DNA from: Accumulibacter sp.
GTDB taxonomy: Bacteria; Pseudomonadota; Gammaproteobacteria; Burkholderiales; Rhodocyclaceae
Length of the DNA stretch: 5,212 nt
Assembly (NCBI GenBank): GCA_003538495.1
Contig: DPSD01000170.1
Coordinates: forward strand, 1-5,212
Reading direction: 5' to 3'
Below the pieces are notes generated by a model. It was not told the origin of the DNA. It searched no databases and was given only the letters and a program-made list of their open reading frames with translations. Position numbers and translations under genes: made by a program. Positions 1-5,212 of this stretch are shown here, one piece after another; the stretch's first letter is position 1; each line of letters starts with the position of its first letter.

Positions 1-3000
1 GCCCCGTCGGCGCCGTTGAAATCGCCGGTGTACTTATTGTTGCCAACCGCCTTCGGGTCCGGCTTTCCATTGCTCAGTGTTCCGTCCTTCGAATAACCAG
101 GTTCGCCCGGCACGCGGAAGCGAATGATTTTTTCGAACAGCTTGAGGGCAGCTTTTTCGTCCCCGTCGAATCTTCCATCAACGGTGTAGTCCTTGATGTT
201 GGTGCCTGAGCCTTTCTGATAGGCAGGGAACCCAAGATACCGCAATCTCTGCTCCACCCGCCACACATCGAGTGGTTGGTTGGCGTTCTCTGCGCCAGCA
301 CCGACGGAATTTTCCAGCGCGAACGCGTGATACCCCGGATTGTTCAGCGGCCGATCGCCGAAGAAGACCGTGTCGGGCGCTTTCTGGTAGTCGACCACGC
401 GCAGTTTCAGTGACAGGGCCTTTTCCGGGTCTTTCCGGTCGAATCCCTTGATCGTAATCGAGATGTCGCCAGCAGGCAGGTCTCTGCCCATCCGGAGGCG
501 ATTGACGTCAATGATCGGCGCCAGGAAGATGACGCCGCTTTGGCTGAGCGTCTTCTTGCCCTGGTCGGTATTCACTGCCTGCAGCCCCTTGTAGGTCGGT
601 GCGGTAGCGGCTGCCACCGAAGCCAGTCCGTCCTCGCGTTCGGCGGTGAGCAGGAAGCCCTTGGCATCCTTGACGACTTGCGCCGCGCCGCTGGCCTCGA
701 TGTTGTCCCAATTGACGAGGAGATCCGCGTCCTTCAACCCGGCGAGGGTGTTGGCGTACTGATCGCGGATCAGCTTGAAGAGGTCTACCCGGACGATGTC
801 GCCGTAGTTCAGTGCGGGTACCTGGTGGTCAGGGTCGGGCTCGACGCTCGTCTTCAGGAAGTGGCCGCCATCGACTGGCGTCGTGAATTCCACCGCATCC
901 GGATTCAGGAAGGTGCTGGTGGCCATCCCGTACACCCAGCCGGAAGTCAGCTGCTGGCTGGTCGCCAGATCATGCTTGCTGGGCGTCACGACCTGGCTGG
1001 TGACGCCATTGACCCGCTCGCGATCGATCGGAAGCGGCTTTGTCGATGCCTGCCGGGCGAGCGAATTCCTTTCCGCGGCGGCAAGCAGTTGCTCCAGATC
1101 CCAGACCAGCATCCCGCTTGCTGGCGGCGCTTCGCCGATCGTCGGCCAGTAGCGGATGTCGGCCCACAGCGTCCGGCCGGCGCCGGTCACCTGCAGACGA
1201 GAAAAGTTGGCGTCGATGATCGGCGACGTCGCACCCAGGTATTCCGGATGGGCGCCGAAGGGGTCCTTGACGATGCCGATCTTGCCTCCCATCTGTCGGG
1301 CGCCATTCTGCGGGTCGTCAAGGCCGTACAGTGGATCGACAAAGTCGAAAAAGTAGTCGGCAACGAGCACGTATTCGATGCCGTTGTGGGCGACGACGGC
1401 CGCGGGCGACTGCGCCCGCTGGATGTTCAGCTGATAGCTCCCGTCGAGGCGGCTGATCCCGGGCAGCGTACCCGACATCACGACCTGCCTGAATACCGCT
1501 GCGCCATTGAACTGGCCGGTATCGCGCAACTCGACGGTTACCGTCGCCAGTCCGGCATTCTGGTCGAGGGCGTCGCTCAGCAGCAGGCGGAGCGTGTTGC
1601 CCTGGATTCCCGCAGACGAAATGAACTGCGGTGCCTTGCCTTGCTGCGCGGGAAAATCGACCGGCAGGAAGGCGCCGGCGCCGGTTGCCGCGAGGTGGCC
1701 ATGCTGTTCAAGCAGTTGGTCGAGGTCGAGGATGAAGACCTTGCCACTCTCCGGCTGGCCGCGTCCGGTGGCAACGCCTGCGCTGTGCCTGGGGGCGGTC
1801 ACCGCGAGATACGAATGGACACCATGGCTGATCGCCAGGTCGAGGTAGCCGTAGGGTGCGTTGGACCCGCTCGCTTCGGCAGGCAGGTCGACTTGCTCGA
1901 TCGCCAGGAAGTCGGCAGCGGTTTCGTCGATGTTCACCCGCAACAGGCGATGGCCGCCCGGGTTGTAGTAGCCGCCTTCGGCGACATACAGCGACTGCCC
2001 GGAGACCGCCAGGCTGCTGACGTTGGCGGTGCCGACGCTGAAGGTCGCAGCCAGGTTCAGGGTTGCGGTATCGATCACATGGATCTCGCCGCCCGTCCCG
2101 GCAACGAACATCAGGCGGTTATCCAGGCTGAAGGCGATCTGGTCGGTCTTGCTGCCGTTGACCCTCGCCGGATTGCCGCTGGCATCCTGGTAGCCGATTT
2201 CCTTGAGCAGCTGGCCGTTCCTGAAAATCCGGATGGCCTGGTCTTGGGTGACGACGCTGAAGTCGGTCTGGCCTTCGACGGTGACGCTGGCAGGGTCGCC
2301 GTCGGCCAGCCAGCGGGTCGTGCCGGGAACCGCCGGGTCGAGGGTTTGCAGCAGGCGTTGAACGGTCACCCGGTGCAGACCCATCGCCAAGCGCTCGGGA
2401 AGGTCGAGGTCCAGCGTCATGCTGTTGGCGCCGGCGGCCAGGGGTTCGAGGTCGAGCAGCCGCTGCCACAGGCTCATGCCGTCGCGGCGGGTCGGCTGCT
2501 GGTCGCTCCAGAGTTCGGAACCGGCATTGCCGTCCTGGTCTACGGTCAGCGCCTCCGGCGAGAGCCAGACCCTGAGCGCCGCTGGCTGCGCTGGGATGCC
2601 GGCAGCCGTCCCGGGCTGGATCTGGTCCAGCGTCAGCCGGAGCTTGCCCGAGGCCAGCATCTGGACAGCGGTGATCGTCGGCGACCCATTGCTGGCGCTT
2701 CCCGACCCACCGGCCGGCGGTGACGCGATGCTCAGCGTGAGCTCGCCGTTGGCGCTGCTCTTCTGTAGCGGCAGGACCTGGTACACGCCGCCGAAGTCCA
2801 TGCTGATGGCGAACAGTTCGGACAAGCCGGCGAGGGTTCCGATCAGCCCGGTCGCGGCGCCGGCGCCGGACAGGCCGCTTTCGGCGAAGCCCGCGGACAT
2901 CGGGATGGCCAGCGAATTCATCGTCAGGGCGAAGACGTTGAGCCCCGAGCCCTGCACCTTTACCGCGCCGGTCTGGCTGTTGACGGTGGTCTTGACGCAA

Positions 3001-5212
3001 AGCAGGTCGCCGGAGGCATTGACGCCGCTGTAGGGTGGGCTGGCGGTGCCGGCGACAAGCTTGCCGTGCGCATCGAGCCCGACGAAGCCGTTGTCGACGA
3101 TCCACCATTTGTCCTGCAGCACGCCGTTGAGGTCCGGGGCCGTGCCGCGCCGCAGGAAGAGGACCTCGTCACCGACCGCGACATCGGTATCGTCCTGCAG
3201 CGGGATCGCCAGCTGGACGGGGCGTGTGCTGGGGCGCTCACCGAGATCGAGGCGGAACGCCGCGAGGGTCTGCAGGAGCGCCGGTTCCGGCACAGCCATT
3301 CCCGTTTCGCTGGCGAGGTTCGCCAGATCGATCCGCCGGATGCTGACCACCGTGTCCGCCGCCAGCGCTCCGGCGCCGATCATCACCGTTTCGCCGCTTG
3401 CGGCCTGCACGACGCCGCCTTCGTCGGCGGCGACGGTGATCCCTGCCGGGGTGGCGGTGGCCGGGTCGTCGTCGGTGACCTGGGCGGCTTGCACGTTGAG
3501 CCGGATGTCGGTCTGGCCGATGATCTGCTGGCTGACGCTGCCGAAGTCGTCCACGATGCTCGCCAGATGGACGACCGCGATCGTCACCTGGCCGGCCTGC
3601 ACGGCGGTAACCAGTCCGTCTGCACTGACGCTGGCGATGCTGGCGTCCGAGACCAGGTAGCGGGTACCGCTATACACCGCCGGGGTGGCCGGGATCAGCA
3701 GTTCGACGGTCTCGCCGGTGTCCGGGTCGGTGTAGGTTTCCAGCACTTCCGGCGTGCCGGCGAAGGCCGTCTGGCTGGCGCTGTGGATGTCGATCGGCTG
3801 CTCGCGGTATGGATCGATCAGGTGCACCTTCAACTGTCGCGTGTCGCCCGGTACCAGGGTGAGCGTTCCCGGGTAGACGTCGGGCTCGACGGTCGGCACT
3901 TCGTCGCCGGCGGCATCGCTTTCGTCGTCGCTGGCATCCGGGTCTAGGGGTAGGGCCGCGGCGTGGATATTGGTCGCCGCCACCGCCTGGATCAGGCGCC
4001 CGTCGGTGTCGAGGCGCGTGACGACGAGCAGTGCCGGTCCTGCGCCGCTGGCCTGGACGAGGTCGCGCGAATCGTCCACCTGCAAGGGTGTTGGCGAGGT
4101 TCCACCCAGCGCGCCGAGCGCGGCGGCGCTGACCGTGAGATAGGCGGCATCGGTGATGACCACACCTTTTTCGTCCGCGAAGTCGGCAGTGGCCTGGAGG
4201 CGGGCGAACTGGCCGGTGCTCAGCGCCGGCAGTTGCGCGAGGTGCAGTTGCAGCAGCCTGGCGCTGCTGACGTCGATCCTGAGTTCGATCGGGGCGCCGG
4301 CAGTGAAGCCATCGTCGGCCTGTACGGTGACCGTGGCTTCGCCGGTATGGCCCGCTTCCGGGGTAAAAACGATGCTTTGGCCGTCGGCGGTCAGTCTGGC
4401 GCCGCCGTGCGTGCTGCCGAGGATGCGCCAGAACAGGCCGTCGCCTTCGCGGTCCTCGGCAATTTGGTCGAGCGCGCCGCGGCTGGCAAGTCCGGCGTGG
4501 GTGGTGAGCGGAGCGAGGTCGGTGTTGGCGAGGGGCGCCTGATTGGCGCGAAAACCGGTATTGGCGTAGAGGATCTGGCGGTCGGCGCTGCCGATCTGAC
4601 CGTCGCCGTTGAGGTCGGCCAGGCCATCGTTGGCGGCCTCGGATTGCTGCCACGTCTGGCTGTCGATGGCGTCGACCAGACCGTCGCGATTGAGGTCGCC
4701 AGCCAGGCTGATCCGTAGCTGCGCCGGGCCGGTGCCGCTCAGGCGAATGAGCTTGGCGCCGGCTTCGCTGACCCGCAGCAGCCGGGTCACCTGGCCGTTC
4801 ACCATCGCCGTGCCAACGATCTGCGCGCCGACGACTTCCACCTCGGCGTCGGCCGGAAGCGTCGTCTCCAGCGCCAGGATCACCGCTCCCCGGGCACCGG
4901 GGGCAGGGACCGTCGAGGCCATTTCGCTCTCGCGAACGGCGAATGCCAGATTGACCCGGTCGGCAGGCCGCTTGCCGGCGAGCGTGCCGCTCCAGGCGTT
5001 GGCCATGCCGCCGCCCCAGTTGGTCACCGCGCCGAGGTTTGCGGCGAGTGGTTCGCCGACCGGTTGGCCGTCGGCAGTGTAGGCGATCGGCGTGCCCAGA
5101 TCGGCGGCGTCGAGCTGGCGGACCAGGATCAGCCGGCCGGCGGGGCCGCAGCGGTAGCTGAGCGCCGGGGCGGGGCCGCGGGGCGGGGGGGGGGGCGGCG
5201 CGGCGGGGGGGG
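1..5212 (-). CDS. Giant multidomain secreted/surface protein (Ig-like, EF-hand, propeller-like, peptidoglycan-binding-like), internal fragment
   Basis: One minus-strand frame is open across the entire window; no TAA, TAG or TGA occurs in it from 5210 down to 3, giving about 1,736 residues with neither terminus present. The translation is protein-like throughout: alternating hydrophobic beta-strand patterns, Gly/Asp turns, Thr/Ser/Ala-rich linkers and recognisable domains. In order these are a dockerin-like EF-hand pair (residues 172-210), cadherin/Ig-like (222-317), Big_2-like (444-577), ZU5-like (598-737), propeller-like (979-1487) and peptidoglycan_binding_1-like (1644-1697). Only two cysteines occur (codons at 5148 and 2997), as is common in large exported proteins of Gram-negative bacteria. 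Known families with these modules are extracellular adhesins or scaffolds; that role is inferred here. Signal peptide, secretion signal, operon partners and regulation lie outside the window. I am confident of the frame, moderately confident of the domain names, and have no specific gene name. Confidence 0.93.
120..281 (-). other. Peptidoglycan_binding_1-like domain
   Basis: Residues 1644-1697. The sequence runs DVWRVEQRLRYLGFPAYQKG, then a polar loop, then YTVDGRFDGDEKAALKLFEK. This matches the peptidoglycan-binding_1 pattern 'v-x-x-l-Q-x-x-L-x-x-l-G-f ... v-D-G-x-f-G-x-x-t-x-x-A-v-x-x-F-q'. The conserved LGF, VDG, Ala-Ala and Phe positions are all present, and the length (about 54 residues) fits. 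Departures are FDGDE where the family usually has FGP-x-T, and FEK in place of FQ. In envelope enzymes the domain anchors proteins to the cell wall. Placed here after a chain of beta domains, it may tether the giant protein or serve as a structural module. Confidence 0.82.
300..749 (-). other. Lysine-richer spacer region, family not recognised
   Basis: Residues about 1488-1637 contain beta-strand-like stretches (ADLLVNWDNIEASGAAQVV, SQSGVIFLAPIIDVNRLRMG, GDISITIKGFDRKD, LSLKLRVVDYQKAPDTVFFG) and end in NNPGYHAFALENSVGAGAEN, a glycine/alanine linker into the peptidoglycan-binding-like domain. The composition is visibly more lysine-rich than the right-hand half of the protein. I recognise no family; it is plausibly one beta-sandwich that presents the next domain. 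Confidence 0.45.
750..2275 (-). other. Beta-propeller-like region (YVTN/WD-like)
   Basis: Residues about 979-1487. The clearest blade-like part is AFSLDNRLMFVAGTGGEIHV, then IDTATLNLAATFSVG and SSLAVSGQSLYVAEGG (residues 1026-1079). It has the 'a-f-S-x-D-x-r-l-f-V-a-x-x-x-g-x-i-x-V-i-D-t-x-t' pattern of YVTN-type propeller blades. Related strands occur downstream: GHRLLRVNIDE, SGKVFILDLDQLLEQ (1155-1169), SGMLVWDLEQLLAAA (1365-1379) and YGDIVRVDLFKLIRD (1469-1483). Propellers of this kind usually mediate protein or ligand binding in exported proteins. The number of blades and where the propeller closes cannot be settled by eye. Confidence 0.6.
2276..2999 (-). other. Gly-rich stretch and IPT/Ig-like region, weakly assignable
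   Basis: Residues about 737-978. A small-residue stretch, AGFAESGLSGAGAATGLIG, is followed by the moderately hydrophobic TLAGLSELFAISM; it is too broken by Gly, Ser and Glu to call a membrane helix. Next comes a beta pattern, GSPTITAVQMLASGKLRLTL, resembling the start of an IPT/TIG-type Ig domain. Then follow LRVWLSPEALTVDQDGNAGS, containing a possible single calcium loop (DQDGN), and ANSMTLDLDLPERLAMGLHR. The region probably forms one or two beta-sandwich units leading into the propeller-like part. No family is certain. Confidence 0.4.
3000..3479 (-). other. ZU5-like domain followed by a Trp-Trp / SPPY segment
   Basis: Residues about 578-737. The stretch at 598-622 (GGVVQAASGETVMIGAGAL, then AADTVVSIRRID) resembles the ZU5 signature, in which a 'G-G-x-v' strand is followed by 'v-x-I-P-x-G-A-L-x-x-d-t-x-v-x-i'; here the usual Pro is Gly. 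A strand-rich stretch follows with VQLAIPLQDD and DEVLFLRRG. Then comes KWWIVDNGFVGLDAHGKL, and finally TASPPYSGVNASGDLLCV, containing the second cysteine (2997). From memory, such ZU5-like plus WW/SPPY arrangements recur in giant bacterial surface proteins; that family link is recollection, not a search result. Confidence 0.55.
3480..3881 (-). other. Big_2-type bacterial Ig-like domain with an insertion
   Basis: Residues about 444-577. The opening, GTLTLVPGDTRQLKVHLID, matches the 'l-x-l-x-x-G-x-x-x-q-L-x-v' start of Big_2 (BID_2) domains. The later part, YLVSDASIASVSADGLVTAV followed by QAGQVTIAVVH, matches the hallmark 'sSd-x-s-i-A-x-V-s-x-d-G-x-V-t-A-x-x-x-G-x-x-t-I'. Between them lies an unusually long insertion of about 50 residues (the IDIHSASQTAFAGTPEVLE region through LLIPATPAVYSGT). 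Domains of this type occur in intimin- and invasin-like and other surface proteins. Confidence 0.78.
3882..4259 (-). other. Beta-rich segment and acidic linker
   Basis: Residues about 318-443. The first part (LLQLHLAQLPALSTGQFARL, then VVITDAAYLTVSAAALGAL, then PALLVVTRLDTDGRLIQAVA) looks like a degenerate Ig-like unit: strand-rich with one Asp-Gly turn, but without a clear family signature. It ends in an acidic linker at about 3900-3957, including DPDASDDESDAAGDE, which could be flexible or bind calcium. The linker is flanked by two CTA leucine codons in close succession, a codon hardly used elsewhere in the frame; this may be chance. Confidence 0.5.
4260..4547 (-). other. Cadherin-like / bacterial Ig-like domain
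   Basis: Residues about 222-317 begin with NQAPLANTDLAPL directly after the EF-hand pair. They carry the pattern typical of cadherin-like or Ig-like repeats of bacterial surface proteins: a DREGDGLFWRI stretch (an 'E-D-x-D-G-D' type turn), then ARLTADGQSIVFTPEAGHTG, then ATVTVQADDGFTAG. The 'F-T-P-x-x-G-x-x-G' to 'V-x-A-D-D-G' ending is characteristic of these domains. Expected to be a beta-sandwich, possibly calcium-rigidified. The exact sub-family cannot be decided by eye. Confidence 0.7.
4560..4718 (-). other. Dockerin-like pair of EF-hand calcium-binding loops
   Basis: Two canonical 12-residue calcium loops are visible. Loop 1 is DLNRDGLVDAID at residues 172-183 (4662-4697), with Asp, Asn, Asp, Asp and Asp at positions 1, 3, 5, 9 and 12. 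Loop 2 is DLNGDGQIGSAD at residues 199-210 (4581-4616), with Asp, Asn, Asp at 1, 3, 5 and Asp at 12. They are 27 residues apart, start to start, and each is followed by a short helix-like stretch (SQTWQQSEA and RQILYANTGF), which is the layout of type I dockerins. In cellulosomes such pairs bind cohesins, but in giant surface proteins of other bacteria they occur as internal calcium-stabilised joints. With no cohesin visible, the joint role is the safer inference. Confidence 0.88.
4713..5161 (-). other. Beta-rich N-terminal segment of the fragment, family not recognised
   Basis: Residues about 17-166 have the alternating hydrophobic pattern of a beta-sandwich domain, for example RLILVRQLDA, RVNLAFAVRE, GAVILALETTL and AKLIRLSGTGPAQLRISLAG. 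A Gly/Trp-rich turn, NWGGGMANAWSG, sits near 5000. It holds one of the two cysteines of the fragment (codon 5148). It leads directly into the calcium-loop pair, an arrangement often seen when a beta-domain precedes a dockerin-like unit. I cannot assign a family, and the first residues touch the suspect G/C-only edge. Confidence 0.5.
5162..5212. repeat. G/C-only low-complexity edge with long G runs
   Basis: The last 51 bases contain no A or T. They include an 11-G run at 5185-5195 and an 8-G run ending the window at 5205-5212. Read on the minus strand they encode a Pro/Ala-rich stretch, which could be a genuine Pro-rich linker. The abrupt change from complex sequence to near-homopolymer, with G accumulating towards the 3' end, looks more like low-quality read-end or two-colour poly-G artefact at a contig end. 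Residues 1-16 of the protein fragment should therefore be treated as unreliable. Confidence 0.75.

Noticed and set aside
540..2723. 727-codon plus-strand ORF
   Set aside because: It is in the codon-aligned antisense register of the minus-strand gene. Its length follows from high G+C and codon bias; its translation is Arg/Gly/Ala/Val-rich without domain patterns, while the opposite strand carries clear domains.
2800..2900. Transmembrane helix in the Gly/Ala/Leu-rich stretch
   Set aside because: Interrupted by Glu, Ser and many Gly residues; hydrophobic runs are too short for a confident membrane span.
2880..2950. In-frame Met codons (for example near MNSLAIPM) as possible internal starts
   Set aside because: The frame is open and domain-bearing upstream of them, and I see no convincing ribosome-binding site or intergenic gap.
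2119..4653. Minus-strand ORFs of about 330 codons (2119-3108 and 3670-4653)
   Set aside because: They are in a different minus-strand frame, extremely Arg/Pro/Gln-rich, which is typical out-of-frame translation of high-GC coding sequence.
3066..4718. Two further plus-strand ORFs in the same register (3066-3947 and 3963-4718)
   Set aside because: Same antisense shadow effect. They lie opposite the Big_2-like, ZU5-like and EF-hand regions and show no recognisable motif.
5162..5212. G-quadruplex or regulatory G-tract
   Set aside because: G runs could form one in principle, but position at the window end and loss of complexity make an artefact more likely.
1..5212. tRNA, rRNA, CRISPR, insertion sequence, promoter or terminator
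   Set aside because: No direct repeats with spacers, no inverted terminal repeats, no RNA-gene signatures and no non-coding gap were seen; the whole window is coding.

Overview
The whole window is the interior of one very large protein gene on the minus strand. One minus-strand reading frame (codons beginning at plus-strand positions divisible by 3) runs from end to end without a stop. Neither start nor stop codon lies inside. I walked this frame codon by codon: about 1,736 complete codons are visible, and the protein continues past both edges. Residue numbers below count from the first complete codon at the right edge (residue 1 = plus positions 5208-5210) and run towards position 1.

The base composition is high in G+C, roughly two thirds by eye, with strong G/C preference at third codon positions. 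Together with the type of protein (a huge, nearly cysteine-free, calcium-loop and Ig-like multidomain protein with a peptidoglycan-binding-like domain), this suggests a high-GC proteobacterium, possibly an environmental beta- or gammaproteobacterium. The taxonomic guess is weak because no housekeeping gene is present.

Layout from N to C terminus (right to left): a G/C-only Pro-rich stretch at the right edge that may be a sequencing artefact (5162-5212); a beta-rich segment (about 4713-5161); two calcium-binding, dockerin-like EF-hand loops (4560-4718); a cadherin/Ig-like domain (4260-4547); a second beta-rich segment with an acidic linker (3882-4259); a bacterial Ig-like (Big_2-type) domain (3480-3881); a ZU5-like domain followed by a Trp-Trp/SPPY segment (3000-3479); a Gly-rich and IPT-like stretch (2276-2999); a beta-propeller-like region with a recurring G-x-(hydrophobic)-D-L-x-x-L-(L/I) motif (about 750-2275); a lysine-richer spacer (300-749); and a peptidoglycan-binding_1-like domain (120-281). 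At the left edge there is a short Asp/Asn/Gly-rich sequence.

The most economical reading is a giant secreted or cell-surface protein (adhesin, matrix or envelope-associated scaffold) built from stacked beta domains with calcium-stabilised joints. No intergenic DNA, promoter, terminator, RNA gene, mobile element or CRISPR array is visible. The cellular role is inferred from domain type only.
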